Shown piece after piece: positions 42,079 through 49,770 of a stretch of DNA of 64,000 nucleotides. The DNA is from JAFDCJ01 sp964527835 (lineage in GTDB: Bacteria > Desulfobacterota > Desulfobacteria > Desulfobacterales > JAFDCJ01), in NCBI GenBank assembly GCA_964527835.1, contig CAZGNV010000018.1, forward strand, positions 1 through 64,000, written 5' to 3'. The notes beneath the pieces are model-generated. The model searched no databases, had not been told where the DNA came from, and saw only the letters and a list, made by a program, of their open reading frames with translations. The first letter of the stretch is position 1. Each line of letters begins with the position of its first letter. A program made the translations under genes and the position numbers.

Positions 42079-43163
42079 TATAGCACTTTCTTGAGCGCCT
42101 CGATGAAACGCACATTTTCAGCATGCAGCCCGACATTTACCCGGATGCAATCCGGATAATCGTAGGAAGTCATTGAACGGACAATAACCCCCTGCCTGAG
42201 CAGGTTTTCGAAAACCGCATCCGCGTTTTGACCCACTCTGATCAGCACGAAATTTGCCTGGGATTTTACATAATCAACGCCCAATCCATCCAGGGCCTGA
42301 TACAGAAAATCCAGCTCATCGTGAACCAGCTGCACGGTATTTTCCAGAAAACGCTCGTCTTCAAGGGCCGCTGCCGCTGCCGCCTGGGCCAGAGAATTCA
42401 CATTGAACGGCTGGCGCACCCGGTTGACAATCTCAGTCAAAAAGATGGGCATGATCCCGTAGCCGATCCTCAAGCCAGCCAATCCGTAAGCCTTGGAAAA
42501 TGTGCGCAAGCCGATGACGGTTTTATCCCCACCCACATAGTCGATGCTGTTAGGACAGTCTGCATCCCGCACAAACTCGATGTAAGCCTCATCTAGCACC
42601 AGGACAACACCGGCCGGAAGGGCCTCGATGAAGCTTTCAAGCACCCGCCGGGAAATCAACGCACCGGTGGGGTTGTGAGGATTGTTGACAAACACCAGAC
42701 GGGTCGTGGGGCCGATATGCTCCAGCATGCCATCAAGATCAATTCCATAGGATTTCAGCGGAATGCCCACCGGGATTGCTCCGCAGGCGCGCACTGCCAG
42801 CTCATACATTAAAAATGACGGCCGGGGCAAAAGCGCCTCATCACCGGGCTGCAACAACACCCGGGTCAACATGACGATGATATCGTCAGAGCCGTTGCCG
42901 AGAACAATGTTTCCCCGGGTCACTCCCAGCCTGGCAGCAAGGGCTTCAATCAGATCAAAGCCACCACCGTTGGGGTAGCGGTGCAGTTTTTTAGCGGTCT
43001 CCTCAATTGCCTTGACCGCCCGTGGGGATGGCCCCAGCGGATTTTCATTGGATGCCAGCTTGATCGCGTCGGCGATCCCATACTGCCGCTTCAGCTCTTC
43101 CAATGGTTTGCCCGGAACATAAGGCTTTAGCGCCATAATGTGGTCGGGGACGAAAACTTTCAT
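42078..43163 (-). CDS. hisC: Histidinol-phosphate aminotransferase
   Basis: The 361-residue class I/II aminotransferase has the HisC features: KLASNENPLGPSP near residue 37, NNPHNPTGALI near residue 160, and the PLP-lysine in FSKAYGLAGLRIGYG near residue 220. It performs the eighth step of histidine synthesis. The start overlaps the korC stop (ATGA), so it is coupled to the oxidoreductase subunit. No other his genes are nearby. Confidence 0.93.
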   Translation of the reverse strand: MKVFVPDHIMALKPYVPGKPLEELKRQYGIADAIKLASNENPLGPSPRAVKAIEETAKKLHRYPNGGGFDLIEALAARLGVTRGNIVLGNGSDDIIVMLTRVLLQPGDEALLPRPSFLMYELAVRACGAIPVGIPLKSYGIDLDGMLEHIGPTTRLVFVNNPHNPTGALISRRVLESFIEALPAGVVLVLDEAYIEFVRDADCPNSIDYVGGDKTVIGLRTFSKAYGLAGLRIGYGIMPIFLTEIVNRVRQPFNVNSLAQAAAAAALEDERFLENTVQLVHDELDFLYQALDGLGVDYVKSQANFVLIRVGQNADAVFENLLRQGVIVRSMTSYDYPDCIRVNVGLHAENVRFIEALKKVL

Positions 43164-43699
43164 CGGTCAAGCGCCGCCTTTCTGCCCGCATCCAGCGCCT
43201 TCATGTTCAAAGGGATGAGTTTTTCCCTTGCGGCGAATTTCTCCCTGACGGCTCTGCGCAGGATCTCAAAGTCAACGATCTGGCTGCGCGTGACAAAGGC
43301 CGCCAGGGCGACAATGTTGGCCGCCTTGGCATTGCCCAGCTCAGTGGCGATTTCGATGATGGGCACCCGCAGCACGTCCACGTCGTCGCGCCCGGCCTCA
43401 ATGGAAATCAGCGACTGGTTGATGAAAATCACGCCGCCGGGTTTTACGGCCGGTGCGAATTTTTCCAGGGAAGGCCGGTTCATGGCCACCAGGTGCAAAG
43501 GATTGCGGATCACCGGAGACCCAATGGGCCGGTCAGCGGCAACCACCGTGCAATAGGCGGTCCCCCCCCGCATCTCGGGCCCGTAGGAAGGAATCCACAC
43601 CACCTCAAAGCCTTGCTGCATGGCCGCCTCGGCAAGAATCTGCCCCATCAGCATGATTCCCTGGCCGCCGAATCCGGCGAATTGAACTTCACTTTGCAT
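43160..43699 (-). CDS. korC: 2-oxoacid:ferredoxin oxidoreductase, gamma subunit
   Basis: The 179-residue protein has the gamma-domain motif GFGGQGIMLMGQ near residue 9 and RGGTAYCTVV near residue 47. With KorA, KorB and KorD it oxidises a 2-oxoacid, probably 2-oxoglutarate, to the acyl-CoA while reducing ferredoxin. ATG 43699 follows AAGGAGG; a GTG at 43702 is also in frame. The spacer before it, 43756-43794, carries a family A repeat. Confidence 0.9.
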   Translation of the reverse strand: MQSEVQFAGFGGQGIMLMGQILAEAAMQQGFEVVWIPSYGPEMRGGTAYCTVVAADRPIGSPVIRNPLHLVAMNRPSLEKFAPAVKPGGVIFINQSLISIEAGRDDVDVLRVPIIEIATELGNAKAANIVALAAFVTRSQIVDFEILRRAVREKFAAREKLIPLNMKALDAGRKAALDR

Positions 43700-43755
43700 C
43701 ACTCCTCCTTAAAAAAATTAATGACTGCCGTCTGCTTCGGATGAACACGGTCATC

Positions 43756-43794
43756 AACTTCCGACTCCCCACTTCCGCATTCCGACTTCCGAAT
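43756..43794. repeat. Post-stop tandem repeat family A, copy 3
   Basis: On the minus strand it follows the korB stop codon directly and reads TTCGGAAGTCGGAATGCGG, then GGAGTCGGAAGTTG. It lies between korB and korC. Confidence 0.75.
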
Positions 43795-44538
43795 TCAATC
43801 ATCCTCCGGTGTTTTGAATTCCCCCAACTGGTAATACGGCAGCATTTTTTCCTCCACCCATTGCAGGGCCGCCACCGGGGTCATGCCCCAGTTGGTCGGG
43901 CAGGTGCTGACCAGCTCCACCAGGCTGAAGCATCGATCTTCCATCTGGTACATGAACGCCTTCTTAATGGCTTTTTTGGCGCGGTTGACATACTTGGGCT
44001 TGACCAGGGCCTGACGGACAATGTAAGCCGGCGTTGTCAGTGCAGTCAGCAGCTCGGCCATCCGCACCGGCATTCCCACCTCGGACGTTTTGCGACCAAA
44101 CGGCGAGGTGGTGGTCCGCTGATCGGGCATTGTGGTGGGTGCCATCTGCCCGCCGGTCATTCCGTACACGGCATTGTTGATAAAAAAGGTGGTGAATTTT
44201 TCACCGCGGTTGGCGGCATGCACGATTTCACTCATGCCGATGCTGGCCAGGTCGCCGTCGCCCTGGTAGGTAAACACCATCAGGTCCGGCCGCACCCGTT
44301 TCATGCCGGTCGCCATGGCAGGCGCCCGGCCATGGGCGGCTTCCTGGAAGTCGAAGGTAAAATAGTTGTACATCAAAACGGCACACCCCACCGGTGCGAT
44401 GCCAACCGTGCGGCCGCGGATCCCCAGCTCGTCGATCACTTCAGCGATCAGCCGGTGAGCCACTCCATGGGTGCATCCCGGGCAGTAATGGGTGATCGTT
44501 TCTGACAGGGCTTCGGGTTTGTGAAATATTTTTCCCAT
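43795..44538 (-). CDS. korB: 2-oxoacid:ferredoxin oxidoreductase, beta subunit (thiamine-diphosphate binding)
   Basis: The 247-residue protein has the thiamine-diphosphate motif region GDGDLASIGMSEIVHAANRG near residue 95, TFFINNAVYGMTGGQMAPTT near residue 118, and the CPGCTHG block near residue 20 that provides one Fe-S ligand. It carries the catalytic cofactor of the KorABCD enzyme. Order on the minus strand is korD-korA-korB-korC. Confidence 0.92.
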   Translation of the reverse strand: MGKIFHKPEALSETITHYCPGCTHGVAHRLIAEVIDELGIRGRTVGIAPVGCAVLMYNYFTFDFQEAAHGRAPAMATGMKRVRPDLMVFTYQGDGDLASIGMSEIVHAANRGEKFTTFFINNAVYGMTGGQMAPTTMPDQRTTTSPFGRKTSEVGMPVRMAELLTALTTPAYIVRQALVKPKYVNRAKKAIKKAFMYQMEDRCFSLVELVSTCPTNWGMTPVAALQWVEEKMLPYYQLGEFKTPEDD

Positions 44539-44559
44539 TTTCAGGTGCTCCTCATAAAA

Positions 44560-45630
44560 CTATTCGATTAGCTTGCGAACCTCGCCCATCACTTCTTCCG
44601 GGGTCGGCACTTCACCGCCGCATTTGCCGTACCAGTGAACCGGACACTTGCCAACCACGCTGCGCTCGACGTCCTCCACCATCTGGCCCATGCTCATCTC
44701 CACGCTCAGCACAGCCCGGCAGTTTTGTTTGCCTGCAGCGTCATAAATGGCCTGGCCGGGAAATGGAAACAGGTGCTGGGGCCGGACCATACCGACTTCC
44801 AGGCCATCCTGCTTCAGGTTGTCAATGGCCGTGCGGCACACCCGGCTCATGGTACCGTAACTGACGATGAGCACCTGATAATCCTCGTCGAGGTTGTAAG
44901 CTTCGTAGCGGACCTCTTCTTGTTGCATGCGCTCGTATTTGGCTTTGAGTTTCAGATTGTGGGCGTTGAGCTCCTCGGGATTCAGGTAAAGGGTCTTGAC
45001 CAGGTTGCGCTCATTGCTTTTGCGGGTGTCCATGCCGTTGGTGGCCCAGGCGTCCTTGTTGGAAGGTTCGGCTTTCAGGTGTTCGGGAAATTCCACCGGC
45101 TCCATCATCTGACCGATCAGCCCGTCACCGAGAATCATCACTGGGTTGAGGTATTTTTCAGCCAGGGCAAAGGCCTGCATGACCATCTCGACGGTTTCCT
45201 GGACGCTGGCCGGTGCCATCACCAGCAGCCGGTAATCGCCGTGCCCGCCGCCCTTGGTGGCCTGGAAATAATCCGCCTGGGAGGGCAGGATGCCGCCCAG
45301 GCCGGGTCCGCCGCGCATGATATTGACAAATACCGCTGGACATTCAGCCGCGGTGATATAGCTGATCCCTTCACTCATCAGACTGATCCCCGGACTCGAT
45401 GAGGTGGTAAAAACGCGCTCACCGCAGGCCGCCGCTCCAAAGATCATATAGGAGACCGCCACTTCGCTTTCGCCCTGCAAAAAAACGCCCCCCACCTCGG
45501 GCATGCGCCGGGAGAGGTATTCAGCCACTTCAGATTGCGGCGTGATGGGATAGGCAAAATAATTCAAGCACCCGGCCCGGATGGCGGCCTCGCCGATGGC
45601 TTCGTTGCCCTTCATCAAAACTTTGCTCAT
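44560..45630 (-). CDS. korA: 2-oxoacid:ferredoxin oxidoreductase, alpha subunit
   Basis: The 356-residue protein has FAYPITPQSEVAEYLS near residue 21, the hallmark of the pyrimidine-binding alpha subunit, and continues through the transketolase-like fold (RGGPGLGGILPSQADYFQ). ATG 45630 follows AACGGAGG. The same frame is open for a further 93 codons upstream, but that overlaps the ferredoxin gene and looks random. It pairs with KorB. Confidence 0.92.
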   Translation of the reverse strand: MSKVLMKGNEAIGEAAIRAGCLNYFAYPITPQSEVAEYLSRRMPEVGGVFLQGESEVAVSYMIFGAAACGERVFTTSSSPGISLMSEGISYITAAECPAVFVNIMRGGPGLGGILPSQADYFQATKGGGHGDYRLLVMAPASVQETVEMVMQAFALAEKYLNPVMILGDGLIGQMMEPVEFPEHLKAEPSNKDAWATNGMDTRKSNERNLVKTLYLNPEELNAHNLKLKAKYERMQQEEVRYEAYNLDEDYQVLIVSYGTMSRVCRTAIDNLKQDGLEVGMVRPQHLFPFPGQAIYDAAGKQNCRAVLSVEMSMGQMVEDVERSVVGKCPVHWYGKCGGEVPTPEEVMGEVRKLIE

Positions 45631-45643
45631 CTTCAACCTCCGT

Positions 45644-45877
45644 TTATTTGTCTCCGACCGCCTGCTGTTCGACCTCACGGATCGTGATGGCAACATCCGG
45701 GCACATGGTGCAGCAGATCGCACAAAAGATGCAGTCTGCAGACCGGGCCTGGTAGGCCGGGAAATACCCCTTGGTGTTGATCTGTTCGGAAATTTCCAGG
45801 ACATTCTTGGGGCAGAGCTCCACACACAGACCGCAGCCCTTGCAGCGGTCCCTATCGATGGTATGCAAATATTCCAT
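45644..45877 (-). CDS. korD: Ferredoxin subunit of the 2-oxoacid oxidoreductase (2[4Fe-4S])
   Basis: The 77-residue protein has two 4Fe-4S motifs: CKGCGLCVELCP near residue 13 and CIFCAICCTMCPD near residue 49, the usual eight-cysteine ferredoxin. It would carry electrons from the KorAB site to free ferredoxin. It is the first of the four kor genes and follows the P-loop protein by about 130 bases. Confidence 0.9.
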   Translation of the reverse strand: MEYLHTIDRDRCKGCGLCVELCPKNVLEISEQINTKGYFPAYQARSADCIFCAICCTMCPDVAITIREVEQQAVGDK

Positions 45878-46010
45878 CCAGTCACTCCTTCCTGCATTGA
45901 ACGTTTCAAATTTTAAAAAAATTTTCTTTTTTACTTAATTTTCAGCGCTCAACTTAGGTCCTTATTTAAACTGAAATGGACTGCGCACCTTACGCTGCAG
46001 CCCGGATAAC

Positions 46011-46721
46011 TTAATCGCCGGCGGCATTCCCGAATTGCGCCGCCGCCAACCAAGGCGGCACCAGCTGCCGGTCAACCGGCAAAACCGGGCAGATGAATCG
46101 GCGTTGATCAATATCGGTCAGCAACTTGCGGGAGACGGCGATAAATTCCAGCGGCAGTCCGCCTTGTTGTGCCAGGGATTGAACAAATTCGTAGCCTTCG
46201 TAAATATCCTCCAGCCTGGTCTCGTCGATCAGATTGGCATTGCCGACAAGACCGGTGATCTTCAACCGGGCCGCCTTTTCAATTTCAGCGCGTATCTTCA
46301 GGCACCCGGCGATTGTGCCCGTGGCGGGACGCAGCGGGTTGATCACCTGGAGCATGTGCACCGGCCGGCCTTTGAAGGCATCCGCCAGGGCCGCCAGCAC
46401 CGTAGCTCCCGCATTATTACCGCCGACATCGAGCACCACCAGATCACCGGGCTGCTGAATCATCCCCCCGATGGCCGGACTGAGCAATGGAAGATCGGCC
46501 TGCAAAAGATGCTCCGCTGGCAGCACCACTTCAACTCCAACCGCTGCCAAGGCCTGCCGGGCTTCCCGGGTCCTGAAGTACGGGTTGACCAGGTCCAGGT
46601 CCGCAATGCGCACGTTCAACCCCGCACGTTTCCGGTCCACCGCCAGGTTTATGGAAATTTCCGTCTTGCCGCTGCCGTAATTGCCGACAATGACAACCAC
46701 TCCCCGCAGGTCAATTTGCAA
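46011..46721 (-). CDS. P-loop NTPase of unknown role (CobQ/ParA-like)
   Basis: The 236-residue protein has Walker A GNYGSGKTE at residues 13-21 and a ParA-like DLDLVNPYF near residue 42, followed by LVVLDVGGNNAG near residue 93. No transmembrane segment. Such a gene beside kor genes is frequent in anaerobic Desulfobacterota, so it may act in Fe-S or cofactor handling for the oxidoreductase, but this is inference. Stand-alone promoter likely. It lies downstream, on the minus strand, of the fold-back region 46872-46996. Confidence 0.75.
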   Translation of the reverse strand: MQIDLRGVVVIVGNYGSGKTEISINLAVDRKRAGLNVRIADLDLVNPYFRTREARQALAAVGVEVVLPAEHLLQADLPLLSPAIGGMIQQPGDLVVLDVGGNNAGATVLAALADAFKGRPVHMLQVINPLRPATGTIAGCLKIRAEIEKAARLKITGLVGNANLIDETRLEDIYEGYEFVQSLAQQGGLPLEFIAVSRKLLTDIDQRRFICPVLPVDRQLVPPWLAAAQFGNAAGD

Positions 46722-46871
46722 ATTTTATCCTTCCCGTGCCCAATCTCAACGTTGCATAAACAACACGGCAAACACTATCTAATGATCCGATATTCCAACA
46801 ACAATCATACTAACGGCACCTTCTTGAGGATCTCCCAGCGGGTCAATTCAAGGATGGGATCCTTATGATGC

Positions 46872-46996
46872 CATGTTGTTTACCCTCCGGGAAAGCCGCA
46901 GGACTTCAGATCCTGTGTTGCCAGGGGTTCGCGGTATAAGAATACAGCTTCACCCCTGACGCCTGGGCTCTGAAGCACTCCGGCTTTTGCAACATT
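46872..46996. repeat. 125-bp fold-back element
   Basis: Nested inverted stems: CATGTTG/CAACATT at the ends (46872-46878, 46990-46996), AAAGCCG/CGGCTTT (46892-46898, 46981-46987), CTTCAGA/TCTGAAG (46904-46910, 46969-46975), CAGGGGT/ACCCCTG (46922-46928, 46952-46958) and GTAT/ATAC (46934-46937, 46942-46945). This is a long imperfect hairpin, possibly a MITE or a structured RNA gene. It shares no sequence with the element at 36627. Confidence 0.7.
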
Positions 46997-47010
46997 AAGG
47001 CCAGCCCAAT

Positions 47011-47041
47011 AAAAAAAGCCTTGGTATGTAAAAAAAGGCTT
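47011..47041 (-). terminator. Putative minus-strand terminator
   Basis: AAGCCTT (47016-47022) pairs with AAGGCTT (47035-47041), and on the minus strand the hairpin is followed by a run of seven T. No gene reads into it in that direction. It may terminate a short transcript, or be read-through protection for the fold-back. Confidence 0.45.
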
Positions 47042-47262
47042 GAAACCGCTGCGCAAATTGCAATTTGGCACTGTATGAGTAATTTGAGGCCATGTCAAGG
47101 TTTTTCAGGAGTTCAGCGGGCCGCAAAAATGCAATTTTTTTGAGCTTTTGAATCCGCCGGGGGTGTGGTATTAAAGCGTATAGAGATAGCGACAGGCACT
47201 AATGAGTTTAAAATATCAACATTGTCTTTTCAGTTTGTTTGCGCTCGATTAAGGGGCTGCTT

Positions 47263-48444
47263 ATGTCACCTGTACAGACCGGACTTGAACGACTGCTGCA
47301 GGAGCCGCACCGCTGGCTGGACGCCGGGCGACGCATTGGCCTTTTATGCAATCCGGCTTCGGTGGACCGCCGGCTGGTCCACGCGCGCATCCTGCTGCAG
47401 CGGGCGTTTGGAGGGCAGCTCAGGGCCCTGTATTCTCCCCAGCATGGTTTTTTTGCCGAAAAACAGGACAACATGGTTGAATCCATGGACCTCATCGATC
47501 CGGTGCTGAAAATTCCGGTATTCAGCCTTTACGGAAAAACCCGCACTCCGGATGCGCGCATGTTCGAGCCCATCGATGTATTGCTGGTGGACCTGCAGGA
47601 TGTGGGCTGCCGGGTGTACACCTTCATTTATACCCTGTCCTACTGCCTTGAAGCAGCTGCAAAATTCGACGTGCAGGTGCTGATCCTGGATCGGCCCAAT
47701 CCGATCAATGGAATTGATGTGGAGGGCAACTGCCTGGTCGTCGACTGTGCCTCCTTTGTGGGGCGCTATCCGCTCCCGATGCGCCACGGGTTGACCATCG
47801 GCGAGCTGGCCGGTTTATTCAACGATTATTTCAAAATCGACTGCCGTCTGAAAGTGGTTCCCATGGCCGGCTGGCAGCGGCGGATGCACTATCCGGACAC
47901 CGGCCTGCCGTGGGTGGCGCCCTCCCCCAACATGCCCACCGTGCAAACCGCCCTGGTATATCCCGGCCAGGTTTTATGGGAAGGCACCAATCTGTCAGAG
48001 GGCCGCGGCACTGCATTGCCCTTTGAACTTTTCGGAGCCCCCTACCTGCAGGTGGAAAAAATCCAGGCAACCATGGGCGACGGTCAGATCCCCGGAGCCG
48101 TTCTGCGCCCCACGGTGTTTGAACCCACCTCGAACAAGTGGCACGATGTGCCCTGCAACGGTTTTCAGATCCATGTCACCGATCCTGCACTCTATCGACC
48201 CTACCGGACCAGTCTGCAATTGCTGCAGGCCGTTATTCGCGCACACCGCGAGCCGTTCGAATGGAAGGCGCCGCCCTATGAATACGAATTTGACCGCCTG
48301 CCCATCGACCTGATTATCGGCGACAGCAATATCCGCCGGCGTCTGGAAAGCCTGGAACCCGTCGAAGAGCTGGAAGCCGGCTGGCAGGAGGAGATGGATC
48401 GGTTTAAAGAGATCAGCCAGGCATTTCAGATATATCGCAGTTGA
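47263..48444 (+). CDS. NamZ-like exo-beta-N-acetylmuramidase (DUF1343)
   Basis: The 393-residue protein matches the DUF1343/NamZ family: GLLCNPASVDRR near residue 20, YSPQHGFFAEKQ near residue 57, VDLQDVGCRVYTFI near residue 105 and WVAPSPNMPT near residue 217. NamZ releases N-acetylmuramic acid from the end of peptidoglycan sugar chains. Known members are secreted, but here no signal peptide is visible, since the domain starts almost at once after the ATG, which has AAGGGG seven bases ahead. This suggests a cytoplasmic form acting on imported wall fragments (inference). An RNase H gene follows after 37 bases, and a MurU-AmgK fusion lies 4 kb further. Confidence 0.85.
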   Translation: MSPVQTGLERLLQEPHRWLDAGRRIGLLCNPASVDRRLVHARILLQRAFGGQLRALYSPQHGFFAEKQDNMVESMDLIDPVLKIPVFSLYGKTRTPDARMFEPIDVLLVDLQDVGCRVYTFIYTLSYCLEAAAKFDVQVLILDRPNPINGIDVEGNCLVVDCASFVGRYPLPMRHGLTIGELAGLFNDYFKIDCRLKVVPMAGWQRRMHYPDTGLPWVAPSPNMPTVQTALVYPGQVLWEGTNLSEGRGTALPFELFGAPYLQVEKIQATMGDGQIPGAVLRPTVFEPTSNKWHDVPCNGFQIHVTDPALYRPYRTSLQLLQAVIRAHREPFEWKAPPYEYEFDRLPIDLIIGDSNIRRRLESLEPVEELEAGWQEEMDRFKEISQAFQIYRS

Positions 48445-48481
48445 GGACGTTGATGTTGATAAAGTCGGCAGGAGATACGCG

Positions 48482-49195
48482 GTGACCGGGGAACAAAAAT
48501 CGGATCCCACCGAATGGAAACGCATGTGGTTTAAGACCAACAAGGTCTGGGTCGCCACTGATGCCTCGGGAGAGCCGGTTGTCAAAGACGGCAAGGTCCT
48601 GATCAAATACCAGCTCAAACAGGATTACAAATACTGGGTCAAGCCGCAAAACATCCAGCCCCTGGATTCCGGGCCGCCGCAAGGCCAACGGAAAACGAAA
48701 AAAAAGTCGCGCCCCAAAAAATCCGGCGCCCGTGGTGAAGAGCGCCCGGACAGTGCTGCGGAGTCAGCGCTTTGTGAGGACAAAATCTGTATTTATACCG
48801 ACGGGGCATCTTCGGGCAATCCGGGGCCGGCCGGAATTGGGGTGCTGCTGCGTTACGGACAAAGCGAAAAGGAGATCTCGGAATCCATCGGTATTGCCAC
48901 CAACAACGTAGCCGAGCTCAAAGCCATCGAGGCAGGCTTGGGGGCCCTGAAATCGACTGCCATTCCGGTCCGGATCTTTACCGACAGCAGCTACGCTTAC
49001 GGTGTGCTGATGCGCGACTGGAAAGCCCGCAAAAACCAGCAGCTGATCAACAACATTAAAAAGGCCATGGCCCGCTTCAAAGACCTGCAGCTTATTAAAG
49101 TCAAAGGCCATTCCGGCCACCGGGACAATGAACGGGTCGATTTTCTGGCCCGGGCGGCAATAAAAAAAGCCCGGCGCAATAATGGGCCGGGCTAA
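48482..49195 (+). CDS. Ribonuclease HI with N-terminal extension
   Basis: The C-terminal 140 residues are RNase HI with the catalytic carboxylates in IYTDGASSGNPG (Asp), NVAELKAIEAGL (Glu), IFTDSSYAYGV (Asp) and HRDNERVDFLA (Asp). It removes RNA from RNA-DNA hybrids. The first 95 residues are a separate short domain (WKRMWFKTNKVWVA ... YQLKQDYKYWV) and a basic, low-complexity linker. This N-terminal piece is not the usual hybrid-binding domain and I do not recognise it. Start is GTG at 48482. The gene's last codons lie within a minus-strand terminator. Confidence 0.9.
   Translation: MTGEQKSDPTEWKRMWFKTNKVWVATDASGEPVVKDGKVLIKYQLKQDYKYWVKPQNIQPLDSGPPQGQRKTKKKSRPKKSGARGEERPDSAAESALCEDKICIYTDGASSGNPGPAGIGVLLRYGQSEKEISESIGIATNNVAELKAIEAGLGALKSTAIPVRIFTDSSYAYGVLMRDWKARKNQQLINNIKKAMARFKDLQLIKVKGHSGHRDNERVDFLARAAIKKARRNNGPG
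49161..49193 (-). terminator. Terminator inside the end of the RNase H gene
   Basis: AGCCCGG (49168-49174) pairs with CCGGGCT (49187-49193), with seven T after it on the minus strand. It lies just past the stop of the small membrane-protein gene (49225), so it ends that transcript, while its sequence also encodes the last residues of the RNase H on the plus strand. Confidence 0.75.
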
Positions 49196-49224
49196 GATCG
49201 GTTGGCTTTTAAAAAAAACAGGGA

Positions 49225-49515
49225 CTATTCTTTTTTTAATTTTTCGATTTCCTGCTTCAGCTCATCGATTTCTTTTTTGTACTTTTCGACATCCTCTCCG
49301 ACCGGGTCAGAAGCGCTGTCCGGAGCCGGCTGGACTTCATCCTTGTTCCAGCTGTCCTTGAGTTCATCGTATCCCAGGTAAATGGCCAGAGCCCCTCCGA
49401 GCAGCAACATGACGGGAATGGTGCCGGCCAGAACAACAAGGAATTGAGGCCACCAGACCACAATGCCGATCACCCCGAGCAATGCAGCCACTGCGCCGCC
49501 GATTAATGTCTTCAT
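49225..49515 (-). CDS. Small membrane protein with C-terminal coiled coil
   Basis: The 96-residue product has two hydrophobic helices (about residues 4-24 and 26-48) and a charged tail ending in a heptad-like segment (VEKYKKEIDELKQEIEKLK) that should form a coiled coil. The topology puts the tail in the cytoplasm or periplasm. I know no family name. ATG 49515 sits 10 bases after AGGAGG; the TTG nine bases earlier has no spacing. It is convergent with rnhA and shares a terminator with it. Confidence 0.7.
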   Translation of the reverse strand: MKTLIGGAVAALLGVIGIVVWWPQFLVVLAGTIPVMLLLGGALAIYLGYDELKDSWNKDEVQPAPDSASDPVGEDVEKYKKEIDELKQEIEKLKKE

Positions 49516-49770
49516 ATACCGCAACCCTCCTTTCGCTCTAAATTCGATCTGTCTGACTTAATACGGGCTAAATAACATTTTTTAGAAGATAACACAAGTC
49601 ACCCGGCAACACAAGCCATTAAAATATTGCCAACCAGCTGCAATTCTGATAATTCTAATATCATAGTTGCGTTCGATTCAACAACCTTTTCCGGAATCCC
49701 TCCAGACGCCGGCAAGCGTCTATGATCAATAAACTGTTAAAATCCTCTGACAACGGTGCGGATTCAGCAA

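Larger units (their letters stand above)
46722..47262. other. Intergenic region between the P-loop NTPase and namZ
   Basis: The genes on either side read away from each other, so it contains both promoters. I see no supported coding sequence. It holds the 125-bp fold-back at 46872-46996 and the minus-strand hairpin at 47011-47041. AT-rich sequence 47041-47230 precedes namZ and looks like a promoter region. Confidence 0.4.

Noticed and set aside
44560..45909. Longer KorA beginning at 45909
   Set aside because: The extra 93 codons overlap the ferredoxin gene and look unlike protein, whereas 45630 has a strong ribosome site and the family's normal N terminus.
46899..46915. Anticodon-arm-like hairpin with UCA in the loop (CAGGA-CTTCAGA-TCCTG), which could suggest tRNA-Sec
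   Set aside because: No matching T arm or acceptor stem is present; the surrounding sequence pairs instead as a long fold-back with CTTCAGA complementary to TCTGAAG at 46969.
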